Origin: Methanoregulaceae archaeon
GTDB taxonomy: Archaea; Halobacteriota; Methanomicrobia; Methanomicrobiales; Methanospirillaceae
DNA: 7,767 nucleotides
Assembly: GCA_025453715.1 (NCBI GenBank)
Contig: JALOPT010000068.1
Coordinates: 4,448 to 12,214 of the forward strand
Direction: 5' to 3'
The notes beneath the pieces are model-generated. The model was not told the DNA's origin and did no database searches. It saw only the letters and a program-made list of their open reading frames with translations. How positions within the stretch are numbered: the stretch's first letter is position 1; every line of letters begins with the position of its first letter. The translations under genes were made by a program, and so were the position numbers. Of this stretch, positions 1-6,056 are shown piece by piece.

Positions 1-531
1 CTCGGGCTCTGGCAGATCCATGATTTACGGGACAATTCCGAAATCCGGCAGGTTGAGGGCGCGGGTGGAGCACTCGGTGCATTCTACCAGGCCCGCGAGA
101 CCGGGGTCGCGAGAGGAATAGGGGTTACCGGCCACCACGATCCGGCAATCCTGCTGCATGCGGTCAAAAACTGGGATATCGATTCCGTACTTCTCCCTGT
201 CAGCCCGGTCGAGGCTGCTATCGGAGGATTTATTGACAGGGTAATACCGGCAGCACGGGAGCGTGGTATCGGCGTAATCGGTATGAAGGTGCTGGGAGCG
301 GGGGCGTATATATCCCCTGATGGCGGGTTTTCACCCGGTGACCTGATCAGGTTTGCCCTCTCCCAGGACGTTGACATAGTTATCTCAGGATGTTCAACCC
401 CGGCTGAAGCAGAATTTCTTGCCCGGCAGGAAAAAGAGCATACACCAATGGATGAGGAAGAACAGGCTTCACTGGTTGATGCAATCCGGCCATACGCTGA
501 AACACTTGCTTACTACCGGGGGGTTATCTGA
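1..531 (+). CDS. Aldo/keto reductase family protein, C-terminal part (5' end outside window)
   Basis: Open from the first base to TGA at 529-531, giving 176 residues; the true start lies left of the window. Full-length family members are usually about 270-380 residues, so the first third or more is missing, including the usual catalytic Asp/Tyr/Lys region. What is seen fits the second half of the TIM barrel: LWQIHDL with the conserved strand-end His (residue 7 of the fragment), GIGVTGHHD (the usual GvSgH strand), a GMKVLGAGA strand, and RFALSQDVDIVISGCSTPAEAEF, the typical cofactor-phosphate-side segment. Family members are NAD(P)H-dependent cytosolic oxidoreductases acting on carbonyl substrates; the substrate cannot be read here. 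The C-terminus ends soon after the barrel, without the 4Fe-4S domain that some methanogen aldo/keto reductases (COG1453 type) carry. A T6 tract lies 62 nt past the stop. Family call is firm, specificity unknown. Confidence 0.9.
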   Translation, partial: LGLWQIHDLRDNSEIRQVEGAGGALGAFYQARETGVARGIGVTGHHDPAILLHAVKNWDIDSVLLPVSPVEAAIGGFIDRVIPAARERGIGVIGMKVLGAGAYISPDGGFSPGDLIRFALSQDVDIVISGCSTPAEAEFLARQEKEHTPMDEEEQASLVDAIRPYAETLAYYRGVI

Positions 532-592
532 TTCGCCCGGGGGCTGTAATTCCGGTTTGGTGTACGTAACAACATTCCCATAAATGTAATAC

Positions 593-598
593 TTTTTT
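593..598 (+). terminator. T-tract, likely archaeal terminator of the aldo/keto reductase gene
   Basis: A run of six T about 62 nt after the reductase stop, without a preceding GC hairpin. Archaeal RNA polymerase commonly releases at U-tracts alone, so position and composition suit a terminator. The short run makes this moderate. Confidence 0.4.
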
Positions 599-643
599 CG
601 ATTCGCTGACATCCTGATTGGTTAAAGGAAACACGTAACGACA

Positions 644-663
644 GGAAGGGGTTTCGCCCTTCC
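644..663 (+). other. Perfect 7-bp inverted repeat (possible RNA hairpin)
   Basis: GGAAGGG, a six-base loop GTTTCG, then CCCTTCC, with no mismatch. No T-tract follows on either strand, so it is not a conventional terminator. It could be a structural element of a small RNA or a processing site. The pairing is seen directly; function is unknown. Confidence 0.4.
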
Positions 664-836
664 CCTCCCACAGTAAGAGATTCTTTGGCCAGGGTTTTTC
701 GGTTGAGAGAACATTCAGCCCCATTTATATCCCAGACTGGATCGCCGAAGCGGCGGGACGGAGCCCCCGGAACGTGAAAATACACCAGGATTGCCCGAAT
801 CTACAAGAAAAATGCGGCAGGATGCCAACAGAAACT

Positions 837-847
837 GATATAATATT
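837..847 (+). promoter_or_regulatory. Candidate TATA-like box for the ferredoxin-like gene
   Basis: GATATAATATT is an AT-rich island in otherwise mixed sequence, about 110 nt before the chosen ATG at 953. Archaeal initiation about 25 nt downstream would give a leader of roughly 80 nt ending in the strong GGGAGGAG site. TTTATAT at 724-730 is an alternative. Weak evidence. Confidence 0.25.
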
Positions 848-937
848 CCGGTTTTCCTGGCGACCGGGTATCACTTGTAAATCCGGGGCTGTGTTGCCAT
901 TACCATTACATGTATGTCTTTTCAATCTGCATATACC

Positions 938-945
938 GGGAGGAG
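938..945 (+). promoter_or_regulatory. Strong Shine-Dalgarno fixing the ferredoxin-like start
   Basis: GGGAGGAG lies seven bases before ATG 953 and complements the CCUCC end of archaeal 16S rRNA. It selects ATG 953 over the in-frame ATG at 914, which lies upstream of this site and would add 13 residues that do not look like part of the ferredoxin fold. Confidence 0.8.
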
Positions 946-952
946 CAACGAT

Positions 953-1804
953 ATGCATCGAAAGATCATCAGGATCGATGAAAGTAAATGTACGGGATGC
1001 GGGCAGTGTATTCCCGACTGCCCGGAAGGGGCACTCCAGCTGATCGACGGAAAAGCACGACTCGTCAGCGACCTGTTCTGCGACGGTCTCGGGGCCTGTA
1101 TCGGTACATGCCCTGAAGGAGCGATCTCGGTTATCGAAAGGGAGGCAGGAGCATACGATGAGAAAGCCGTGATGGAGACGATTGTCAGGCAGGGTGAACT
1201 GGTTATCCGGGCCCACCTTGAACATCTTGCGGGTCATGGACAGACAAAACTATACCACCAGGCAATCGATTACCTGGATGAACATCACCTTGCAATCCCT
1301 CCCCATAATATGGTAATGGGTTTGCCGAAGTCACCCGGACACATTACCCCGGATTTTGCAGGCTGCCCGGGAGCAGCAGCCCGAAGTATTACACGGGATA
1401 CCCAGACAGGTCCACCACAGTCATCGGGGACGAACTCCTCGGAGCTGCGGCAGTGGCCGGTACAGTTGAAACTCCAAAACCCGGCAGCCCCTAATTTTGA
1501 AAATGCGGATCTGCTTGTATCAGCTGACTGTGTCCCGTTTGCCTATGCCGGGTTTCACCAGGAGATCCTGCGGGGTAAAATCCTGATCATATTCTGCCCG
1601 AAACTGGACTCCGATATTGAAGGATATATCACGAAATTCGCAGAAATCCTGTCCAACCACAATATTAAATCAATCACCGTTGTCCACATGGAGGTCCCAT
1701 GCTGCAGCGGTGTCAGGTACGTGGTTGACCTGGCACTTGAACATTCGGGAAAGAAGGTCCCGGTGAACGATTATACCATAACAATAAGCGGGGAAATTGA
1801 ATAA
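953..1804 (+). CDS. Ferredoxin-like 4Fe-4S cluster protein, 283 aa
   Basis: Probable cytosolic electron-transfer protein. The start MHRKIIRID is set by GGGAGGAG seven bases upstream. The N-terminal ferredoxin domain has a complete first cluster motif, C13-x2-C16-x2-C19-x3-CP (C23), followed by IDGKARLVSDLFCDGLGACIGTCPEGA. The second motif has only C43, C49 and C53; the residue expected to be the second Cys is Leu46. Beyond residue 70 the protein continues for about 210 residues with further cysteines: C138 in AGCPG, C193 in SADCVPFAYAGFH, C215 in FCPKLD, and a C250-C251 pair in MEVPCCSG. ELRQWPVQL and these motifs match a family of about 280-residue '4Fe-4S binding proteins' I recall from methanogens and anaerobic bacteria, often annotated only by the ferredoxin domain; the redox partner is not established. 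The gene stands alone, convergent with the acetyltransferase, and is followed by a T8 tract. The iron-sulfur call is firm; the physiological role is unknown. Confidence 0.88.
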   Translation: MHRKIIRIDESKCTGCGQCIPDCPEGALQLIDGKARLVSDLFCDGLGACIGTCPEGAISVIEREAGAYDEKAVMETIVRQGELVIRAHLEHLAGHGQTKLYHQAIDYLDEHHLAIPPHNMVMGLPKSPGHITPDFAGCPGAAARSITRDTQTGPPQSSGTNSSELRQWPVQLKLQNPAAPNFENADLLVSADCVPFAYAGFHQEILRGKILIIFCPKLDSDIEGYITKFAEILSNHNIKSITVVHMEVPCCSGVRYVVDLALEHSGKKVPVNDYTITISGEIE

Positions 1805-1824
1805 CCAAAGGACTTTCCGGCCCA

Positions 1825-1832
1825 TTTTTTTT
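1825..1832 (+). terminator. T8 tract terminating the ferredoxin-like gene
   Basis: Eight consecutive T begin 20 nt after the stop, in the short gap before the convergent acetyltransferase stop at 1857. No hairpin precedes it. Position and length fit an archaeal U-tract terminator. Confidence 0.6.
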
Positions 1833-1856
1833 AATTACGATAATACATCCCCTCGT

Positions 1857-2369
1857 TTATCCAAAATGCACATACACCACTTCATCAAGGGATCTCCCAT
1901 TTTTCCAGATGGCATTTTTATGGACTGCCTCCCTCGTAAACCCACATTTTTCCAGGACACGCATCGATGCAGGATTATTTGAAAAGATCCCGGCCTGGAG
2001 CCTTACGATATTATATCGCCCGAATGCAACCGGTACGAGAGCAGAGACCGCATCAGTCACAATACCCTGTCCCCAGTACGACTCTGAAAGCCAGTAGCCG
2101 ATTTCAGCAGACCGGCACCGGACATCACTCTTCGGGTGTATTCCGATACCACCAACGGCTTCACCATGTACATCAATTGCCAGAAAAAGGTCCGGCCCGG
2201 GACCCGTTGCCTTCGCGATAAAACGTTTTGCATCATCAGGCGTATAGGGGCTTGGGAAGGCGTCCCTCATTGACCCTGCAATACGGGGGTTATCCGCATG
2301 TTTCAAGAGGGGTCCCGCATCGTCCGGGGTCCAGTCGCGGAGAGTGGAAGTGGGAGTGAGGATACGCAT
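1857..2369 (-). CDS. GNAT family N-acetyltransferase (RimJ/RimL type), 170 aa
   Basis: A complete single-domain GNAT protein of normal length for the RimJ/RimL-like (Acetyltransf_3) branch, which transfers acetyl from acetyl-CoA to amines such as protein N-termini, amino acids or small molecules. It opens with the typical LTPTSTLRDWTPDDAGPLL strand-helix, has AEIGYWLSESYWGQGIVTDAV with the acetyl-CoA pyrophosphate-binding WGQGI at residues 99-103 (a variant of Q/R-x-x-G-x-G/A), and SNNPASMRVLEKCGF near 130-144, the usual motif before the last strands. It has no signal peptide, so it acts in the cytosol. ATG 2369 has no Shine-Dalgarno, but a TATA-like box lies about 34 nt upstream, suggesting a leaderless mRNA. 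It is divergent from the beta-helix gene and convergent with the ferredoxin-like gene. Substrate unknown. Confidence 0.92.
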   Translation of the reverse strand: MRILTPTSTLRDWTPDDAGPLLKHADNPRIAGSMRDAFPSPYTPDDAKRFIAKATGPGPDLFLAIDVHGEAVGGIGIHPKSDVRCRSAEIGYWLSESYWGQGIVTDAVSALVPVAFGRYNIVRLQAGIFSNNPASMRVLEKCGFTREAVHKNAIWKNGRSLDEVVYVHFG

Positions 2370-2397
2370 AATTGGGTAACGTTACAATAGGAACTTC

Positions 2398-2408
2398 ATT
2401 TTATTTAA
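2398..2408 (-). promoter_or_regulatory. TATA-like box of the acetyltransferase gene
   Basis: Read on the minus strand this is CTTAAATAAAA, close to the archaeal TATA consensus and centred about 34 nt before ATG 2369. Initiation about 25-30 nt downstream would fall within a few bases of the start codon, consistent with the absence of a Shine-Dalgarno. A 10-bp palindrome (GTTGATCAAC, 2419-2428) sits just upstream of the box. Confidence 0.5.
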
Positions 2409-2418
2409 GGAATGGACG

Positions 2419-2428
2419 GTTGATCAAC
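2419..2428. repeat. 10-bp palindrome in the divergent gap
   Basis: GTTGATCAAC is perfectly self-complementary and lies about 10 bp upstream of the acetyltransferase TATA-like box (minus-strand sense). It could be half of an operator, but a palindrome this short arises by chance fairly often. Confidence 0.25.
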
Positions 2429-2517
2429 GAGTCTGGATAATCAGGATTACGACCTGGAAATCATTCTACCGGGGGCTTCCGGGGTTCACAATCACCTGAC
2501 CTTTCGGATGAATCGTC

Positions 2518-2535
2518 GCAGGAAAACCTTCCTGC
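2518..2535. repeat. Perfect 7-4-7 palindrome upstream of the beta-helix gene promoter
   Basis: GCAGGAA, spacer AACC, TTCCTGC with no mismatch. It sits about 24 bp upstream of the strong TATA-like box at 2559-2574. This is where archaeal activators or repressors often bind, and the 7-4-7 spacing suits a dimeric helix-turn-helix regulator. The half-site TTCCTGC recurs at 2681-2687 in the leader. The palindrome is seen directly; a regulatory role is inferred from position. Confidence 0.4.
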
Positions 2536-2558
2536 CATAAAAAATTCACATCATAATC

Positions 2559-2574
2559 TTTTTAAAATATTAAA
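2559..2574 (+). promoter_or_regulatory. Strong TATA-like box of the beta-helix gene
   Basis: TTTTTAAAATATTAAA is the most AT-rich stretch of the divergent gap and matches the archaeal TATA type. Initiation about 25 nt downstream (near 2590-2600) would give a leader of about 125-135 nt before ATG 2724. That is long for a methanogen and contains the orphan Shine-Dalgarno and the upstream ORF. Confidence 0.55.
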
Positions 2575-2589
2575 AAAAAGGCACATGCA

Positions 2590-2723
2590 CAGGAGGTGTT
2601 CAGAGCAGGACTGGCGTGGGGGGGTTATGCCATGAAGTTTTTCGATATTTCCATTTTCTCATACGGTTATCCCTCCCGGATTCCTGCTGGAAAGCACCTC
2701 TGTTTTAGAAATGAAGGTGTTTC
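2590..2723 (+). promoter_or_regulatory. Candidate structured leader with orphan Shine-Dalgarno and mutually exclusive pairings
   Basis: AGGAGGTG at 2591-2598 is a consensus Shine-Dalgarno with no ATG, GTG or TTG at the usual distance. CACCTC at 2695-2700 is complementary to GAGGTG at 2593-2598; CAGGAGGTG and CACCTCTG pair over eight bases with one bulge. CACCT can instead pair with AGGTG at 2715-2719, the Shine-Dalgarno of the beta-helix gene. Nested inside are a G7 run (2618-2624), which can pair with CCCTCCC (2671-2677, one G-U), and a small hairpin TTCC-TGCT-GGAA (2681-2692). The pairings are read directly. That they form a translational switch is inference, and no known riboswitch class is recognised. 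Confidence 0.35.
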
Positions 2724-2727
2724 ATGA
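2632..2727 (+). CDS. Possible upstream ORF, 31 aa, stop overlapping the beta-helix start
   Basis: ATG 2632 opens a 31-codon frame, beginning MKFFDISIFSYGY and ending RNEGVS, whose TGA (2725-2727) overlaps ATG 2724 in an ATGA arrangement typical of translational coupling. Its own ribosome site is poor: only the G7 run at 2618-2624, wobble-pairing with CCUCC, or the strong AGGAGGTG more than 30 nt upstream. The peptide resembles nothing I know. Ribosomes translating it would melt the CACCTC element at 2695-2700, so it could be a regulatory leader peptide; it may equally be chance. Confidence 0.25.
   Translation: MKFFDISIFSYGYPSRIPAGKHLCFRNEGVS
2715..2719 (+). promoter_or_regulatory. Shine-Dalgarno of the beta-helix gene
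   Basis: AGGTG lies four bases before ATG 2724 and matches five bases of the archaeal 16S 3' end complement (GGAGGTGATC). An in-frame TGA at 2712-2714 makes 2724 the first usable ATG. The same five bases can be sequestered by CACCT at 2695-2699. Confidence 0.5.
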
Positions 2728-5700
2728 GAATCAAGGATTATACCAGAGGTTCTGGACACAACGGATCAGGTATCGTAATTATTATCCTGATACTCTTCTT
2801 TCTGACGATTCCCGTATCAGGAGATGAGAGTAGCCTTTTAGTTAATGAAAGCGATGGGCTTTCACCCGTTACCTCCAGTACCCCTCAATTGCCCGGGCAG
2901 GATAACCAGGTTATCCCCCCGGCCACGATACCAGAGCTCCAGGTCAATCTGCCACCAGGAGAAGATCCTGATCTATATTCCACGATAACTTCGGCGCCGG
3001 ATGCATTATCAGTGCAGGATGACCCACCAGATGAACAAGTAGTTCCCGCAGGAAATCCAGAAGTCCCGGTGCAGAATGACGCTGTTACGGTAGATATTCC
3101 ACCTGTTAATGAAAGTATCACTAATTCTACACCATCTGCAGCCCCGGAAGCATTACTTCAATCTCCCCCAGACATCCCCCTTAACAATACAGAAAATTCT
3201 CCTGGTATTCCAGGACCAGATGAGTCGAATAATACGATACAGGTAAACGAGGAATTTTCTAGTGCCGGACCTGTGTTACCGGCCGTGGTATTGAATGGAT
3301 CTGCCAGTGACAATAGCTCGTTACCTGATTCAGTACCGGTTTGCACGGTTAATCCCCCATGGGCGGCAAACCTCACCGATCCCCCGCTAAATTCCACTAA
3401 CCTGCAGGGCCCATCCGGGAGCCAGTACTGGGAGATTAATGGTACAACCGGCCCCGGATATTACCCGGTTGAAAGAGACCTTGTTGACACGTGGGCTCAT
3501 ATCGGCATCTGGATACATGATGTTTCCAATGTAGTCCTTGATGGTTTAGGTAATATATTGAATGGTCAGGAATCAGTCTCCCATGATGGCTCAATTGGAA
3601 TACTCATTAACGGCGACGTTTCGAATATCCAGGTCAAAAATTTCTCCGGGATTTCAGGCTGGTTTGATGGGATTGTTGTACAGTCGGGTGAGAATATCAC
3701 ACTGGGAGATAACCTGGCCCTGTTCAACAATCAGGGTTCAGGGATTAACGTCACCGATTCCAGTATAGTAGAAATTGCAGGACCAATCGAGTCCTCCCAC
3801 AATACTGTGAATGGCATTCTCATCCGTAATTCGTCAGATGTGGATATTTCAGGCCCGATCTATGGTCATGATAACCAGGTGGCGGGAATCAACATTACAA
3901 ATTCCACCGATGTTACCATTTCTGATGGCATTGAATTTTTATACAGCCCTGTCGGGCTTCAAGTCAGCAGATCACAGGATGTACAGATACTGGGAGATGT
4001 ATATCTTCATGGTAACAGTGTCTATGGCATATCCCTTTCCTCTTCAGAAAATGTTCTTATCGGCCCCAATCCGTCCGGTTATGTTACAATTTCCAATAAC
4101 AATTTAGGAATTTACCTCTTGAATGTGTCAAATGCAAGGATAAATGATACCAGTGTTTTCGATAATGCCGACAATGGTATGTATTCTTACGCTTCTTCGC
4201 AAATCCTTCTTAAAAATGTTACCGTCGAAGATAACGGGGACAGTCCGTATGAGGCGGGCTTACGGATTGAATGGGCAGATGGATGGCATCACATTCTTGA
4301 AAGCAATTTCACCCATAACAGCGGTGACGGTATTGAAAATATCGATAGCAACCTGACCCGGATTGAAAACAGTACCTTTAGAAATAATGGTGCCAGTGGT
4401 ATCGGGATCGGTAGGAGCTTCGATCCCTCCGGGGGAAGTTATGACTGCACTGTCACGGGTTCCTTCATTTCGCAGAACACTGATAACGGCATCGCCTCGT
4501 ACGCGAGTGACCGCCTCACTGTAATGAATAACAGGATAATTGACAACCATGGGGACGGGATATTCTTATTTAACCAGTTCTACGCGAATATCAGCGATAA
4601 CTATATTTCAGATAACGAAGGGGGTGGGATTAATGCCACAGGCAACAGCTGGGAGAATACCATTACCGGAAACGATTTGATTTATAACTGGGATGGAATA
4701 ACATTAGAGACATCTGGTAAATCAAATATCACGGGCAACCGGATACACGGCATAACAAGTGGCTTTCCCACTTACACGGAAAGGGGTATTGTCCTCCTGA
4801 ACGGGTATGGGAGCACCATCCGCAATAACAACCTGTCCTATTTTGCCGACCAGGCAATGCTGGTCAACCGGAGTGATGACAATATTATCAGCGGGAATAA
4901 TTTCATAATGGTCGGACCGGGAGTGATGATCCAGTCCTCAAATGGTACCATATTCGAACAGAATATAATAGATGTAACCGGTTTACATGCCGGGCTCGAA
5001 TGCTCCCAAACAAATAATACCACGATTACAGGAAATACATTCTCAGACGGAACACCGGCCCTGTCGCTCCAGGGCACGGATAATACCACCGTGTTCAACA
5101 ATATATTCGATAGTAACACCAATGTACAAATAAACGGGGCAACACGGACATCGTGGAATATCACCCCTGTAGCAGGACCCAATATCGTGGCAGGCCCGAG
5201 CCTTGGTGGAAATTACTGGGGGCGTGGCGACTGGTCCCAGACAAATCCAGATATGGACGGTGACGGTTTCACAGACCTGCCTTACATTATCACACCAGAC
5301 AATACAGACGAGCACCCGCTCAGCATTTCCGGAGAAGTCCCACCCCCGCCTCCTCCGGCACCTAAACCACCCGCACCAGAACCGGATAATTCTGTCCCTG
5401 TCGTCCTCGTCCCACCTGACCCGTTCGTGTATAGTGCCGGAGTTGTGGCAGAAGGATTCCCGGACCAGGTATGTGCGGGTTCACCGGTCCCGGTATCGGT
5501 TACAATGAGAGGTGGCGGTAACTCCACGTGGTTCCCGGGAAGGGTAGGTCTCGGAGCCTATAACGGTGTTTCACAGTCATCGGGCCCGGCTTCCACCCCC
5601 ATTGCGGATGGCGTTATGGTTATCCCTGGCCAGCAGTATACATTCCAGTTCACCATTACCGCACCTTCCACCCCGGGCACCTACACATTCCAGTACCGTA

Positions 5701-6017
5701 TGCAGAAAAGTGACGGCACCTGGTTCGGGGATATATTCTCAATTGTTGTGAATGTGGTTGACTGCAGTAGTACAAAGGGGGCAATGAAAACAACCACAAA
5801 GGGGATTTATGTTATTAATAAGGGTAATCAGGTAGCGGGACAAACGACCCCGTATGGTGCACCAGGGAATATGGCGGATTCAATACCATCCACCAGATTT
5901 ACAAAAGTCAATAATGAAGGCCCCAATGTGTACAACGGGGGATTTACCAGGGTAGTTCCAGGAAACGCTTATTATTCAAAGGTATATAGCAATATTTCAG
6001 GTAAAACAATACCGTAA
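2724..6017 (+). CDS. Secreted NosD-like parallel beta-helix protein with C-terminal Ig-like (NBR1-type) domain, 1097 aa
   Basis: A large extracellular or cell-surface protein. Residues 1-34 are a Sec signal peptide: basic start, hydrophobic GIVIIILILFFLTIP, probable cleavage after VSG. Residues about 35-225 are a low-complexity Pro/Asn/Ser/Asp segment, likely a stalk. Residues about 255-830 are right-handed beta-helix (PbH1) coils of the repeating type 'GI.I..S..V.I..N.I..N..GI', as in NosD and carbohydrate-binding or carbohydrate-cleaving proteins. The helix ends in GGNYWG (828-833) and DMDGDGFTDLPY (843-854), the usual NosD ending with a Ca-loop-like acidic run. A proline hinge (873-898) leads to an Ig-like domain at about 907-1013; STWFPG, VIPGQQYTFQF, APSTPGTYTFQYRM and GTWFGD resemble the NBR1 Ig-like family. 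C917 and C1014 bracket it and could form a disulfide. Residues 1015-1097 are an unrecognised Gly/Asn/Thr-rich tail with no membrane helix or PGF-CTERM-like sorting signal. I count about 34 N-x-S/T sequons, fitting archaeal N-glycosylation. Ligand or substrate unknown; S-layer association, adhesion or glycan binding are possibilities. Confidence 0.9.
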   Translation: MRIKDYTRGSGHNGSGIVIIILILFFLTIPVSGDESSLLVNESDGLSPVTSSTPQLPGQDNQVIPPATIPELQVNLPPGEDPDLYSTITSAPDALSVQDDPPDEQVVPAGNPEVPVQNDAVTVDIPPVNESITNSTPSAAPEALLQSPPDIPLNNTENSPGIPGPDESNNTIQVNEEFSSAGPVLPAVVLNGSASDNSSLPDSVPVCTVNPPWAANLTDPPLNSTNLQGPSGSQYWEINGTTGPGYYPVERDLVDTWAHIGIWIHDVSNVVLDGLGNILNGQESVSHDGSIGILINGDVSNIQVKNFSGISGWFDGIVVQSGENITLGDNLALFNNQGSGINVTDSSIVEIAGPIESSHNTVNGILIRNSSDVDISGPIYGHDNQVAGINITNSTDVTISDGIEFLYSPVGLQVSRSQDVQILGDVYLHGNSVYGISLSSSENVLIGPNPSGYVTISNNNLGIYLLNVSNARINDTSVFDNADNGMYSYASSQILLKNVTVEDNGDSPYEAGLRIEWADGWHHILESNFTHNSGDGIENIDSNLTRIENSTFRNNGASGIGIGRSFDPSGGSYDCTVTGSFISQNTDNGIASYASDRLTVMNNRIIDNHGDGIFLFNQFYANISDNYISDNEGGGINATGNSWENTITGNDLIYNWDGITLETSGKSNITGNRIHGITSGFPTYTERGIVLLNGYGSTIRNNNLSYFADQAMLVNRSDDNIISGNNFIMVGPGVMIQSSNGTIFEQNIIDVTGLHAGLECSQTNNTTITGNTFSDGTPALSLQGTDNTTVFNNIFDSNTNVQINGATRTSWNITPVAGPNIVAGPSLGGNYWGRGDWSQTNPDMDGDGFTDLPYIITPDNTDEHPLSISGEVPPPPPPAPKPPAPEPDNSVPVVLVPPDPFVYSAGVVAEGFPDQVCAGSPVPVSVTMRGGGNSTWFPGRVGLGAYNGVSQSSGPASTPIADGVMVIPGQQYTFQFTITAPSTPGTYTFQYRMQKSDGTWFGDIFSIVVNVVDCSSTKGAMKTTTKGIYVINKGNQVAGQTTPYGAPGNMADSIPSTRFTKVNNEGPNVYNGGFTRVVPGNAYYSKVYSNISGKTIP

Positions 6018-6023
6018 ATCCCA

Positions 6024-6029
6024 TTTTTT
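6024..6029 (+). terminator. T6 tract after the beta-helix gene
   Basis: Six T begin six bases after the stop, in the short convergent gap before the methyltransferase stop. No hairpin precedes it. Position fits an archaeal U-tract terminator. Confidence 0.5.
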
Positions 6030-6056
6030 GACATTTTACATCCATTGGACCAGGTT

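Larger units (their letters stand above)
532..952. other. 421-nt non-coding gap with a perfect hairpin and weak promoter candidates
   Basis: No convincing gene on either strand; the minus-strand ORFs here resemble nothing I know and lack start signals. The gap holds a T6 tract (593-598), a perfect 7-bp hairpin (GGAAGGG 644-650, loop GTTTCG, CCCTTCC 657-663), a second small hairpin (CGCCG 743-747, loop AAG, CGGCG 751-755), and two TATA-like stretches, TTTATAT at 724-730 and GATATAATATT at 837-847. Either TATA could serve the ferredoxin-like gene; the second would give a leader of roughly 80 nt. I recognise no tRNA or known riboswitch. The gap is long for a methanogen chromosome and could hide a small RNA or a decayed gene. 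Confidence 0.5.

Noticed and set aside
914..952. Upstream ATG 914 as the start of the ferredoxin-like protein
   Set aside because: The strong GGGAGGAG at 938-945 lies downstream of it and is ideally spaced for ATG 953; the extra 13 residues do not look like ferredoxin sequence.
725..1237. 170-codon minus-strand ORF across the ferredoxin-like gene start
   Set aside because: It overlaps the clearly coding 4Fe-4S gene, its protein resembles no family, and there is no start signal; it is the antisense shadow of that gene.
1..1804. Aldo/keto reductase and ferredoxin-like genes as one redox operon
   Set aside because: Same strand, but separated by about 420 nt with a T-tract after the first gene and promoter candidates before the second.
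2518..2535. GCAGGAA/TTCCTGC hairpin as a terminator
   Set aside because: No T-tract follows it on either strand (an A-run follows on plus), and no gene on the plus strand ends upstream; an operator is more plausible.
4838..5182. 114-codon minus-strand ORF inside the beta-helix gene
   Set aside because: Fully antisense to coherent beta-helix repeats; composition is explained by the sense strand. The other overlapping ORFs within 2885-5751 fail for the same reason.
2724..6017. DNA-level tandem repeats or a CRISPR-like array in the beta-helix gene
   Set aside because: The periodicity is at protein level (PbH1 coils) with diverged codons; no identical repeats with unique spacers are seen.
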